Positions 53,723 through 64,000 of a stretch of 64,000 nt of DNA are shown here, piece by piece (position 1 is the stretch's first letter; the number at the start of each line of letters is the position of its first letter). Both the position numbers and the translations under genes were made by a program. The notes beneath the pieces were generated by a model that was given only the letters and a program-made list of their open reading frames with translations, made no database searches and had not been told where the DNA came from. Origin of the DNA: Adiantum capillus-veneris (lineage: Eukaryota > Streptophyta > Polypodiopsida > Polypodiales > Pteridaceae); contig CM043945.1 of assembly GCA_014529385.2 (NCBI GenBank), positions 3,070,312-3,134,311 of the forward strand, given 5' to 3'.

Positions 53723-55021
53723 ATGAACTTAAGATCTAGTAGAGTTTTGGTAAATTGGGGAGAATAGGAGTAGAGCATCCATAGAAGAGAGTGTAAACCA
53801 AGGGAGACCATTAGAAACTATTGCAGAAGAAGTGCCTGATAATTATTCTGACTCAAGCTTCGAAATGTCTTCCTTTTCAACTCAATCAAGAGGTGGGACC
53901 TCTCTCAAGTTCAATCATATCTTGACCTCTCTCAAGTTCAATCATACCTAGACCTTAACGAGAAGTTTGTAGTAAATATTGAAGAAGAGGTTAGAGCCAA
54001 CAAACATGACAATTTCTATGTGGACCAAAACAGATACAGGATCTTGATTCAATATACAAATGGGGATTGGAGGTTGATACCCTAATTCCTTATAAGGCTA
54101 TGAAAGAAGGACATGTACTCGAATTAGAAGGATATGACTTAATAGATACCAAACCTTTGAAATGCATATCCATGGATAACCCTAAGCTTGGAGTCTATTG
54201 TTGGGAAGCCAACAATGTCATAGACCTGATATGGACGATCCATTCCAAAACAAGCAATTGACACCCTTAAAGATAGTGTATATTTTCAAGATCAAGGAAA
54301 AGAGCTTAGCAGAATTATCGGTCCATCTATTTAGGGATTGTTATAACAATAATTTTGTTATGATGACTCTGAAGAAGATTGAGCAGACTAAGTATCAGGG
54401 ACACTCAATGCGAGAAGTGATTACGGGAGCAATACATGAAACTTAACATAATATATACCCAAATGATAGAGCATATGATAGCATGTTCAATCAAAGAGGA
54501 AGCACAGAAGGGGCAGCTACCTCAACGATGGGACCAAGGGTAGAAATGCAAAAACCACCTACAACAGGGAAAGAATGGGTGACACTAAAACAAGGAGAGG
54601 TCCACATGAATCACATCTACCAAATAGTTGATTTGAAGGTTTAATGGGAGAAACACCGGCTAGAAGAGAGAGAGAGAGAGTGGGTGTTGAGCATAATTGT
54701 AGAGCCAGACTAGTAGACTTTAAAAAAGGGGTCAAAAATACAGCGGATCAGGGGATCTATATGAACATTTAGCGAGCTTCATACAAGTTTTGAGAGTTGA
54801 GCGCATAACTGACTTCCATACACGGTTTGAGGGATTTGGGATGACCTTAGAGGGCAAAGCTTTAACCTAGTTTCAGACCATACCTCCTAGGTTGATAACC
54901 AATTTACCAACTTTGGCAATGAGATTTGTTGCTACCACTTCTAAAATGGGAATAAAGCATAGTACAGTGGCACAAATCTATAGTTTCAAACAAAAACAAG
55001 GAGAGCTATCAGAGATAGCGT
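53723..55021 (+). pseudogene. Gyp-C gag remnant
   Basis: It starts MNLRSSRVLVNWGE then stops. Weak matches to the gag N-terminal domain follow at 54000-54450. The capsid part is at about 54745-55020: ASFIQVLRVERITDFHTRFE, GFGMTLEGKALT, MGIKHSTVAQIYSFKQ. There are many stops and frame changes. Confidence 0.75.
53897..53950. repeat. 27-bp tandem duplication
   Basis: GACCTCTCTCAAGTTCAATC and the following bases are repeated once directly. Confidence 0.85.
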
Positions 55022-55440
55022 GAGTCGGATGAGGCAATAGATACTCCTCTTCATTGGCCGTGGCATGGGGTATGGCGGTTCTATCTTTACATTGAGAGCA
55101 ATCATTCACATAATGATGATCATATCTCTTCATGGTAGGCCAGTAAACTCCCAACCAAGTTAATTGTAGGTTTGATCTCATGCAAAATGTAGACCTACTC
55201 CTGTGGTATGAGCTTGACACAAGTAGGCTTCTTGTTCCTCGGGATTAATGCACAAAAGTAGGATTCTATCCTTGTTTTTGCGATTCAACCTTCCAGCTTG
55301 CAATTGATATAGGTAGGATTGCTCAATCACTCGTGGTATAATAGGGATTGCTATTTGGGAATCTACCTGTGCTATGGTCATTAAGGACACACGATCTTTC
55401 GACAAAAGAGTCACTCTAACTCTAGGGAAAATCAACTTGA
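55022..55440 (-). pseudogene. Inverted Gypsy pol piece: zinc module 1
   Basis: On the reverse strand: YLYQLQAGRLNRKNKDRILL, LLCINPEEQEAYLCQAH with H-x6-H, then LTWLGVYWPTMKRYDHHYVN and DCSQCK. This is the first HHCC module of the lineage. It lies opposite to Gyp-C gag, and the junction at 55021 falls inside capsid sequence, so it is an inversion or a separate insertion. Confidence 0.8.
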
Positions 55441-55943
55441 ATGTTATGGTTCATGGATTCTCTTGCCCGTATACTTCATATGTATAGCATATGAACATAT
55501 GAACGAAGACCTAATATTAGTTGTTCCTTGGATGAGAACCTACAAAGCAATCCAAGATTGGGATGCTTGAATTTTGGAACTTACACTTAAAGGAGGACAG
55601 CTAACGATACCATTTTCATACAACAAAGAGGAATGGAAAGAATCTCTGGATGATTTCCAATCAAAGAAACATGAGTTATCATCCACAATTACAACTACTA
55701 CTTCACTAAGGACTTATTCTCATCAACATATCATGCACAAGGAACCAGGAAAATTTGGAAATCCAAAAGGCAGCTCATCAACCGACCTCAAAAATCTGGG
55801 TGCCTAAAAAGTTGCTATACATTGCCAATGAGCCTCAGGTAAACCCATCGTATCTACATTCTCAATAGAAATCGCAGTTACCAAAGATGAAATGGGTATG
55901 GCAACCAAAGAAGGAATATACAGCTAAGATCAAAAGGCCAAAT
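55441..55943 (+). pseudogene. Gyp-C PR2 end and basic tail
   Basis: About 55505-55575 reads LILVVPWMRTYKAIQDWD, the equivalent of LLLGQPWQKQY in Gyp-B PR2 with the Gly lost. Tail motifs KIWVPKK (near 55775) and WVWQPKK (near 55890) follow. PR1 ends in a similar way (LGRPFM...QDWGYD), but the tail behind it favours PR2. Confidence 0.6.
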
Positions 55944-56168
55944 TGTTACCATATACATGTGGTAGTGATGTGTGTGAACACACTAGGACTGTCGGGGAGT
56001 TTTTCCCCTCTTTAAGAGGTTTTTTCCCCCGTGCATTGTATATATGCCCATCACTCTAGGGCTATCTATCTTTCCATTGCACACTAAGTAATACACTCTA
56101 CATTGTGTGCCTTGAGCTTCTCGTCTTCTCCAAGCTGTATGCATTTCTCTGCAACCCTAATTCCAACA
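55944..56168 (+). repeat. Cop-2 5' LTR
   Basis: TGTTACCATATACATG to CCTAATTCCAACA, 225 bp. Confidence 0.93.
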
Positions 56169-56170
56169 AT

Positions 56171-56182
56171 TGGTATCAGAGC
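56171..56182 (+). other. Cop-2 primer binding site (initiator tRNA-Met)
   Basis: TGGTATCAGAGC, two bases after the LTR. Confidence 0.93.
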
Positions 56183-56530
56183 AGGTTGCATCCTTCTGGG
56201 CTTAGTCGCCAACCGCTCTAGCACACGTCTGCTCACTTTCTCCGATTTCAGTGAGGTTTGGCGAGCGTTCACAGGTCAACAAAAATTTTGGGACGTCTCG
56301 TAGAGCACAGTCTGCTCAGATTTCTGATTTGGGCTCATTTCGACCTCCGTTTCCACTACAGGCAGGTCTACACAGGCAATTTCGTCATTTTGTGCAGAAT
56401 TTCTGTTAGTGCCATTTTCTACATAACAGGTGCCTTACAGTCTTCTACGGTTTGTGCTATAAAGCACGTGTTGTTCCTGCTTCATTTCCCCTATTCTCGA
56501 GCAGTTTTCACATCCGTTGCAACATTTACC

Positions 56531-57570
56531 ATGACTGACAACAACATTGATGTGTTCAAGATGTTTGCTGTTGAGGATAGGTTGGATGGGGACAATTACC
56601 CTATGTGGGTTTATATGATGCAACATGTTCTTGTGTCAAAGGGCGTCTAGAATATTGTGCAGGGCATTGATGTACCTCATGGTTCTGAGGATGTAGGCGA
56701 TATTGAGGATGTTACAGGTCTTGTTGCTATTAGAGTTGTTTTGCCTACGACAAAACAAGCTCATTGGGATGTAAAGGATGCGCATGCTCATGCATTGATT
56801 GCGTTGTCTGTGAAGTGCACCATTGTTCCTCACATTTGTTCAGCAAAGTCTACAAAGCAGGCTTGGGATATTCTAGCACGTCTTTATGCAAGCCGCAATG
56901 AGGCTAAAATTGCTTTGTTGTGTAAAGAGCTGGAATCGAAGATTATGCATGAGGAAGATGATATGGAAACTTTCCTTGCAAGTGTCAAGGATATTAATGA
57001 GCAACTTATTTCTGCAGGTGGTCATTTCTGATAGTTCCCTTGTGCAAACTGTTCTTGATGCCTTACCAGATTCTTACTAGACTTTTGCTAGTACTTGCAG
57101 ACTTATGACCCAAGGAAATCGTGAAGTTGTCAAGTTTGATGCATTATGCACATTGCTGTTACAAGAGTCACTTTCCAGAAAAACCAGGACTAGGCAGAGT
57201 GCAGTTGAACAGGCTTTTATTGATTCTCAAAGAAAGGGTGGTAGCAACAATGCAACCACTTCTTATGGTTCTGCTGCGAGTGGCAAAACTTCTGTTCCTA
57301 ATGCTTTTGTTGCAACAATTCATCTACAAATTCTGGTGATAAGGGCAAAGAGAAGATGCGTTGCCATTATTGTAAAGCTAATGATCACTTGATCAAGCAA
57401 TGTCCTAAGTTGAAGGCCAAAGAGGCTATGAAGAAAGAGGGTGGTTCTAATGCAAATGTTGGTTCCACTACAAATGCAGCCATTGTTGAGTCTTCTGTGA
57501 AAGGAGACTATGTTGCTGATGTTGATGCAGAATGGGCTTTTAGTGCAGAGAGCACTTACAATTCTATTTT
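56531..57570 (+). pseudogene. Cop-2 gag
   Basis: MTDNNIDVFKMFAVEDRLDG, a TAG at codon 40 (56648-56650), then the same frame continues with NIVQGIDV, STKQAWDILARLYASRNEAK and SKIMHEEDDMETFLASVKD. A frame change near 57025 and another near 57340 follow. The zinc knuckle is intact here: CHYCKANDHLIKQC (C-x2-C-x4-H-x4-C). Confidence 0.9.
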
Positions 57571-58305
57571 CCATGATGCATGCTTGTCAGTTGCTGCAGA
57601 TTCACATGTATGGTATTTCGATAGTGGTGCTACAAAGCACATTACCTCACATCATGAATTCTTCACCTCTCTCGAGTCTGTCCTTCATGGGAATTCAGTC
57701 ACTTATGCCAACAATGCCTCTTATCCATTTCAGGGAGTTGGAAAGATTGTGCTTACTGCTGCAAATGGAAGTTCTTTCACACTTGTTGATGCACTTTATG
57801 TACCTGGGATCAAGAAGAATCTTTTGTCTATATCTACACTTGCTAGACAAGGACTTGTAGTCAAATTTGTGGATGACAAATGTACAGTTCATGATCTCAG
57901 TTTTGGTGATGAAATTGTTACATCTGGCCTTTTGTGTCGTGGGGTGTATAAGCTCACTTTGTATGACAAGTGTGGATAAAATTTTGCAAATGCAGTTGCA
58001 GATTCAAGGGCTATTTCAGATGCAAAACTTTGGTATGCACGTTTTGGTCATCTAAATTTTATCAATTTGCTGCGTTTGCAGAAATCTGATATGGTTGCTT
58101 CTTTGCCGCCTCTGGAAGCACCTGTCAAAAATGTTTGTGAAGGCTGTATTTTGGGTAAAATGCAGCGTTCTAAGTTTCCAAAGGATGGTTTAGTTAGGGC
58201 CACATGCAAGTTGCAGCTTGTGCATAGTGATGTTTGTGGGCCCATGTAAACTCCGTCCGTGGGCAATTACCTGTACTTCGTGACTTTCATTGATGATCGG
58301 AAACC
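57571..58305 (+). pseudogene. Cop-2 protease, pre-integrase and integrase start
   Basis: WYFDSGATKHITSHHEFFTS with intact DSG, DALYVPGIKKNLLSISTLAR, then a TAA after DKCG (57977-57979). The same frame goes on to LWYARFGHLNFINLLRLQKS and CEGCILGKMQRSKFP, then LVHSDVCGPM followed by a TAA, and the integrase FVTFIDD where the element ends. Confidence 0.9.
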
Positions 58306-58470
58306 CTTGAGTGCAATACTCAAAACCCACCTCTTGCACATCATAGTATGTTTACATGAATTGATCTCAATAGCATTATAGTGTCAATCAAGGCCATGCA
58401 TAAACATGACTTTCTAACCCATGCACTGTACAACCTAGATGGTACTTTGTCACCCCAAAGGACTTGAGCA

Positions 58471-58484
58471 AGGAGGGGGAGAGA
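58471..58484 (+). other. Gyp-C internal polypurine tract
   Basis: AGGAGGGGGAGAGA followed by CATTCTGAATG (arms CATTC/GAATG), matching the layout in Gyp-A and Gyp-B. Confidence 0.65.
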
Positions 58485-58932
58485 CATTCTGAATGTGGAT
58501 CCAAGAGTATAAATTTGGAAGAGAAAAAGTACAATGTTTTGAAGTAATGTGTGTTAACGTGCAAATTTTTCAGAAAGAATTAGTTGATATGCCCTAATAA
58601 CGAGATGAATGGGGAACGCAATATGATAACCCCTAGGTGTGAGTATATATTGTACATACATGTCAAAAAGGCAAAAAATAGTGCAATTTCTACTTGTATT
58701 GTGTGTTTTTAGACCAAAATCATGATCAAAATGGAGCAATCCACAAAAATATGGCCAAATAATAATATTAGAATATTTTTGTATTTTTGAATGTAGAATA
58801 GAATTTTTGTGAGTAGTTCAATTAATTTCCTTTCATTTATACTAATAAAAGCTAATAAAAGCCAAAATAAATAAAATAAATAAGCAAGAATGTCAGAATT
58901 GGATTCCGATTCCAAACGCCAAATCTTGAAGC

Positions 58933-59460
58933 TCAATGGAAAGACCAAAAAATTTGTGGAGCAATGCCGACCACAAAACTCGGTGGCCACTTCGACTCAA
59001 TAATCATCTCGAACAAATTTTGGGTGAATTTCCTCCTTGAGAAAATCACACTTGGATTCCTTGGCATATAATTGTTTTTGCCAAAACAAGTCAGAAACAT
59101 CTGCTTTAGATGTTGTAAGTGATCTTCCTCAAAGGCACTATACACTAGAATTTCATCGAGGAAAAAAATAGAAAACTTGCCCATATATGGTTTCAAGAAA
59201 CTAGCCATAAGCGTTAGGAAAGTTGCTAGTGCATTGGTCAACCCTAAGGGAATAACCAGAAACTCATAGAGTTCAAACGTTGTTCAAAAAGTAGTTTTAG
59301 GTATATCAGCAAACCTACTTCATACTTGATTATACCCTGATTGCTTCTATCTTTGTAAAGATATGATCACGGGTGAGCTTATCAAATAACTCATCAACTC
59401 CCAACAATGGATATGTTTTCTTAACAATAACTGCGTTCAGTTGGTAGGTATTGGATGGGG
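58933..59460 (-). pseudogene. Foreign Gypsy RT fragment inside Gyp-C
   Basis: On the reverse strand: VKKTYPLLGVDELFDKLTRD, TKIEAI, then LGLTNALATFLTLMASFLKP and FSIFFLDEILVYSAFEEDHL. This is the RT palm of a different, chromovirus-like Gypsy; the FLDD-type active site has become FLDE. No LTR could be assigned to it. Confidence 0.75.
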
Positions 59461-59837
59461 GGTGTTGGAAAAGTCCAAGTATGTATAGTTTCTTAAGCCA
59501 GTTTCTCATTTGCATTCTAACCTTTAGAGAGAGAGCTTCGGGTTGTGGATTTCGACGACCTTCCACGCTCTCCTACACACCGTCTGCCAGCTCTTACTCA
59601 CTTCAGCCATGAGGGGTAAGTTCCTAACTATGTCTAGAAGCATTTTGATTATCAAATTGCCGACCACAAGGGTTGTAGGGGGCACAGGACAATTTGGGAA
59701 GTTTTGGGATCAGAAACACTAACACCGGTCACACCAGACATCCAAATTGCACAGAAAATGAACCATAGGCTCATCACTAGTGGGGGAACACATTGGTAAG
59801 CTCAAAGGTGCAAAATATGCCATAAAAGATGACCTAG

Positions 59838-59859
59838 TATCTTAGACGCGCCGAAGATG
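59838..59859. repeat. 3' palindrome C5
   Basis: TATCTTAGACG/CGCCGAAGATG. Confidence 0.8.
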
Positions 59860-60267
59860 ACGGGACCAGATCTGTACCAGATTTTACATATGTGTTGGGG
59901 CCATCATGTTGGGGAGCTGTGGAGAATTAGGGGTGCATTGGAGTCCCAATCATCAGTATAGGTCAAAATGACCATATCCTCATCGCAAAGTGACATTTTG
60001 CACCACATTGCAAAATATTGATCCATTTGACCTAAAACTCAAAGGGGGCACTCTATACAATACATTGGACCTTCACCAACCTTCAGTGGGCACACAACTA
60101 ATGGTTGATGACTCCAAGTCAATCTCGGCTTAAAAGAGGACTGTCAACCTCATCGGGGACAACACCAAATGCAAGAAACACAACCAAGGGCTTCAATCTT
60201 CATAACTAACATAGTAGAAGCTAGATGGGGCAAGATTAGGGCCTAAGTGACAATAAATTGTAAATTT

Positions 60268-60289
60268 TATCTTAGGCACGCCAAAGATA
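60268..60289. repeat. 3' palindrome C6
   Basis: TATCTTAGGCA/CGCCAAAGATA, identical to C2. Confidence 0.82.
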
Positions 60290-60552
60290 ATCTGCTAGGT
60301 TGGAAGCATTTTTTGCACACATTTTCACATAAGCATGAAACCCTTACCCATCACAAAGACTACATCACTACATTTTTTTCGTGCATTAAAAACCCTCAGA
60401 TACACTTTATTGCACCAAACATACTAAAAGTGGCCATAACTGACTTTTAGCCTGTCCACAAATGAGCCCAAACTTCATCAAGCACCAAGACTCAACACTC
60501 CACATCCAGTCAAGTTGACATAAGCTCAAAATGGCTCAAAATCAACCAGTCC

Positions 60553-60574
60553 TATCTTAGACACGCCTAAGATA
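60553..60574. repeat. 3' palindrome C7
   Basis: TATCTTAGACA/CGCCTAAGATA. 285 bp from C6; Gyp-B has 283 bp between its two 3' sites. Confidence 0.82.
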
Positions 60575-60646
60575 GAAATGTCACCAGGAGCACCTGACTT
60601 GTCAGTTGAAGACACAAAAATGTTCATAAGGTTCAAAGAAAGCACC

Positions 60647-61570
60647 TGTTAACTGAGTCAAGGTCAGTTAACAGAAGCTGCTAAAGATTGAAGACGTACA
60701 GATGCACATCAAAAGAACAATACGAAGAAGCAGTAAAGATTGGAGTTATACATTTTCCACGTTTTCCCAAAATGGTCACGTATTGTAAATTCTCGATTTA
60801 TTTCAAGCCATTGTAATATTTCTAATGTGTTAGGGCTCAATGGGAGTTCCAAGATGTAAAGAATATGGCAGTTAGTGTGCCTAGGTTGCAAATTCAGTAA
60901 GTGGTGGAGCCCTAAAGGCCTTGGGTGCCCGGACATTGCATATTTTTACCCTAGGTACATAAAGCAGTGTGTAAATGACATTAGGGTTCTCAAACTCATT
61001 TGTTGAGAGCACTCTTTGGTGAGAGCTCTTAAGGTGTGTGGCTATGGAGTCCTTGAACTTCTCCTTGTTCATGAGACTTGATTAACACTAATCAATGATT
61101 CATTCTTTTTCACTATGTCTCTCTCTTACTTCTTATGATTGCCTATGATGCTTAGATTAGCTAGATCTTAGCTAATTAGTGGTTGATCACTCTCTAATCT
61201 TGTGTGATTGCCCTCTCTTGCTTGTGTGTGCATGTAGATTTGATTGGAGTGTGGTGCTCGATAGATCTATGTGTGTGTGCTTGCAATTAGTGTGTTGCAT
61301 GATAGGATTAGTGTTGTGTGCGTCTTGCAATCGTAGTGTGTGTGATTGGGTTGATTAGAGGTGAAGAGAAGTGGATGTGGAGATTGCCCTTCATTGTGGC
61401 TTCGCTCCTCCATAGGCCAAGAAGCTCACCTCATAGAGTTAACCATTCTTGTTGCCATGATTCGCTCCCTAACCGTGTGAGTGTTTCCATGCGCTAGCCG
61501 GGTAGCTCATCCCTCCGTATTGACAATTTTGTTGGTCATTGGAGCTATTGCAACGATGGGATACCCAACA
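60647..61570 (+). repeat. Gyp-D 5' LTR
   Basis: TGTTAACTGAGTCAAGG to GGGATACCCAACA. The start is inferred from length and TGTT/AACA ends and by comparison with the copy at 4885-5643. TATA-like TACATAAA at 60957-60964. Confidence 0.7.
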
Positions 61571-61572
61571 TT

Positions 61573-61590
61573 TGGCGCCGCTGCCGGGGA
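61573..61590 (+). other. Gyp-D primer binding site (tRNA-Asp)
   Basis: TGGCGCCGCTGCCGGGGA, identical to the Gyp-B PBS, two bases after the LTR. Confidence 0.92.
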
Positions 61591-63170
61591 CGATGGCCTA
61601 CGCTAGTGTAATTGTGGCATAATCGAATGCGTTCCCTCACTAATTCACTTGTGTGTTTATGTTTTTGTGGATTTTGAATGTGTGTGCATGAAGCATTGTG
61701 TTCATAATTCCCTAATGTGTGACCATATCTTGCCAATTGTGTGTTTACACACTCTAATTTCACACTAACCCCTTGCTAATTTGACTATTTTTTGTTAACT
61801 TACTAATTTGTTACAAAGGATTGGAGCATTCGACCATTCAATTGATCTTCGATGGAAAGGTAAGTAAGGTGGTATTCTCAACCTCCCTAGAATCTAGAGA
61901 TGTGTAGAATTGTGTAGAAATCCCACCATGATGCAATGTAATGCTATGCTATGTTGATGCAATGCAATGTTGATGTTATGGATTGAAAATTTTGCGATTA
62001 TTCATTTTCACGCCGTAGTAATGCCAGAAATTTTTAGAATTGGTGGCGCATGAATTTGACAAGTTTCAATTGCTAATTGATGATTGTGGATTGCTAATTG
62101 GGTGCCTAATTGAGTTAATTGCATGCTTGGATGGTCAATTTCAAGTGTGTGTGCACTAAAATCAAGTGTGTGTGCATTCTAATTGAGTGTGTGTATGCTT
62201 AATTTTAGGTGTGTGTGCACTATATTGACAATGTTTGTGCACCTAGAAATCAATGTGTGCGTTATGATTTTTCAATTGTGATGATTGATTTGTGTTGTGC
62301 TCATGCCCAACTAATGATTTGTGAAGTCACATTACAAATCCGACAAGTTTAACCCTTTTGTGTGTGCCTAAAAAGTGTTTAATTTGCATGGTTAATTCAA
62401 TGTTTTGATTGCATAAAGGATGTGTGTAATGATTAATTTTTGCGTTTTTGTGCTCAAAACAATGATTTACACACTCTAATTGCGTCAAATTTTGACCTAC
62501 TTTTGTCGGTAATTTTGCCGGTTTAATTGCCTAGTCTTGATTTTATTGATGAAATTGTTGGCAATTGAATTGATGTGATTTTGGCAATTTTATTTGGCTG
62601 CACTATTCCCCAATGTGTGGAGAATTTGTATAAAAAAAAGGGTTTTTTTCGGATAATTTTGCTAAATTTTGCTAATTTTTTCATTAATTTTTGAGTAATT
62701 CCATAAAATTTGATATTTTGCGATCTTTACGAGCCATTTTGTGTGTGCATATTTACGGCATCATTTTGTTCGCATTTGTGCCCTCCGTAGTCGAGTTTTG
62801 AGCGTTTCGCTATTTTCGAGGGTTGGGTTGACGATCGTGTTGTAATTTACAATTGCGGTAAAATCTGCTATTTTTGGTGTGCTTTTGCGCATCGAAAATG
62901 TTTGATTGTGAATGTCGGTGATTTTCTAACAAATTTTGGGGTTTTCTGGCGAATTTTAGCGTTTTCGGCTAATTTCCGACCTATTTTTGGCATTTTTGCA
63001 CGTTCCGAAATTTAAAAAATCAATAATAAAAAAGGGCCGGTTTCGAGCTCGACACTGTGCCTTTCGGCACATCAAAATTTGTCGTCGACTAGATCTTTAC
63101 AGTCGGTTGTGATAGTTTTTGCCGACAATAAGATTCCCTTTCTTCTTCTTTCCGGGTGAACACCACCCAT

Positions 63171-63197
63171 CACACACACACACACACACACACACAC
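63171..63197. repeat. (CA)n microsatellite
   Basis: 27 bases of CA. Confidence 0.92.
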
Positions 63198-63538
63198 TGC
63201 CATCCACTCACTCTCTCTCTCTCCCTTATTCTCTCTTTTCGGGGTCCTGTGTATTCTAACCGGCCGAAATCATAAAATCCCAGTTAGATTTTGAGCTTGC
63301 CTTGAAGAAAACCGGAAAATTTTTGTAAGTTTTAGTGTTATTACCAGCAAAAGCTTCAAATTTTGACCTAAAAACTGGTAGAATTTCAAGTTTGCCCTTA
63401 TTTTCATCGGTTAGAAAAAATGTATTTTTTCTAGCCCTGCCTCTCTCTTCTCACTCTCTCACTAACCCTCTCTCTCTCTCTCTCTCGATGTTTGGACCGT
63501 GCCCACGCGTGATTCCCCTCTAATTCTCTCTCTAACCC

Positions 63539-63541
<3 letters not shown>

Positions 63542-63604
<63 letters not shown>
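63542..63604. repeat. (CT)n microsatellite
   Basis: 63 bases of CT; a shorter run lies at about 63468-63486. Confidence 0.95.
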
Positions 63605-63609
<5 letters not shown>

Positions 63610-63836
63610 GTGCAGCCGTTTTTTGACCTAGTAGACAGCAGTCCACTCTTTTGATCATAACTTCTTCATCCGAACTCCGATTTGGGTGATCTATAGCCTC
63701 AATCGAAGAGCACGAAGTCCTCTACGCATTGATGTAAAGACAGAAATTTTCAGAGTTATGGAAGGCGTTTCTGTAGCAGCATTTCCGAAGTGAACAGATT
63801 CGACAAAATTGATTCTCATCTCCTATTTTACATACA

Positions 63837-64000
63837 ATGTCTTCCGGCGCTCGCAAGGGTTCTTCTTCTTCAACAAGGTCCACAACCATTGTGGAAAATG
63901 ATCCAAAATCTCCTAAGTGTGGAGATAGCAACACAACCACCCAACCAACGACATCAGAGACCATGATCATGGCGTACTTGGTATCATTGCAAGAGACCGT
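63837..64000 (+). CDS. Gyp-D first ORF (probable gag), partial
   Basis: Open from the ATG at 63837 to the window edge, 54 codons plus two bases: MSSGARKGSSSSTRS, then TTIVENDPKSPK and TSETMIMAYLVSLQET. Ser/Thr-rich start and position after a PBS and leader suggest gag. No diagnostic domain is reached. Confidence 0.55.
   Translation, partial: MSSGARKGSSSSTRSTTIVENDPKSPKCGDSNTTTQPTTSETMIMAYLVSLQET

Larger units (their letters stand above)
55944..58305 (+). mobile_element. Cop-2: 3'-truncated Ty1/Copia inside Gyp-C
   Basis: 5' LTR, PBS, gag, protease and the start of integrase, same family as Cop-1. Similarity stops within the integrase after FVTFIDD at about 58298. RT, RNase H and the 3' LTR are absent. 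Confidence 0.9.
51398..60646 (+). mobile_element. Gyp-C: decayed Ty3/Gypsy of the same lineage
   Basis: 5' LTR, decayed tRNA-Asp PBS, leader with a different palindrome set, gag remnants starting MNLRSS, PR2 end, tail motifs, purine tract and 3' non-coding stretch with three palindromes. Most of pol is gone, and an inverted pol piece and Cop-2 lie in its place. No 3' LTR is seen before Gyp-D starts. Confidence 0.75.
59461..60646 (+). other. Gyp-C 3' non-coding stretch
   Basis: It contains ATGAGGGGTAAG near 59609, homologous to ATGAGAGGTAG in Gyp-A and Gyp-B, and three palindromes. No coding signature. Confidence 0.65.
61591..63836 (+). other. Gyp-D 5' leader, non-coding
   Basis: AT-rich with recurring GTGTGTGCA phrases between 62140 and 62430, then CA and CT microsatellites. 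No ORF of note. Confidence 0.7.
60647..64000 (+). mobile_element. Gyp-D: 5' end of another LTR retrotransposon
   Basis: A 924-bp LTR, an intact tRNA-Asp-type PBS, a 2.2-kb leader and an ORF start that runs off the window. No ACGCGT palindromes were noticed in its leader. Confidence 0.8.

Overview
The window looks like nuclear DNA of a land plant. It is dense with LTR retrotransposons, has plant-type primer binding sites (tRNA-Asp for the Gypsy elements, initiator tRNA-Met for the Copia elements), long CT/GT microsatellites and stop- and indel-riddled reading frames. No host gene, rRNA, tRNA gene or CRISPR array was recognised. The Gypsy lineage does not match any angiosperm lineage I know well, so a fern, lycophyte, bryophyte or gymnosperm is possible, but the sequence alone does not settle this.

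Layout. 1-3252: unrecognised DNA with a CT repeat and a perfect 79-bp tandem duplication. 3253-4421: Cop-3, a 5'-truncated Copia. 4885-5643: reverse-strand LTR fragment of the Gyp-D type. 6206-29956: a three-level nest. A reverse-strand LTR (LTR-H) is split by Cop-1 (6888-29881, target-site duplication GTAAA), and Cop-1 is split by Gyp-A (8976-26828, target-site duplication GCTGA). 31813 to about 46060: Gyp-B, forward strand, with a nearly open pol frame but no 3' LTR in view. 46060-51315: AT-rich DNA, GA/GT microsatellites and a 1-kb TACCAG-type minisatellite. 51316-60646: Gyp-C, heavily decayed and apparently inserted in a reverse-strand LTR. Gyp-C itself contains Cop-2 (55944-58305), an inverted pol piece and a foreign reverse-strand RT fragment. 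60647-64000: 5' end of Gyp-D, whose first ORF runs off the window.

How the parts work together. Gyp-A and Gyp-B (and what is left of Gyp-C) belong to one unusual Gypsy lineage. The order is LTR, tRNA-Asp PBS, a 1.3-1.8 kb non-coding leader, gag with a long N-terminal domain, two CCHC knuckles, protease PR1, RT, RNase H, two successive HHCC zinc modules, a DDE integrase, then a second retropepsin-like domain (PR2) after the integrase. A Lys-rich tail with W-x-P-K motifs, an internal polypurine tract and, in Gyp-A, a further roughly 1000-codon coding region before the 3' LTR follow.

The leaders carry several copies of a 24-bp palindrome centred on ACGCGT. Its arms differ between elements, but both arms change together and the spacing is conserved between Gyp-A and Gyp-B. 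The doubled PR, the doubled zinc module and the covarying palindromes are the best candidates for something undescribed. Gyp-A also has a 5' LTR that lacks the U3 side although the insertion is flanked by a clean 5-bp duplication.
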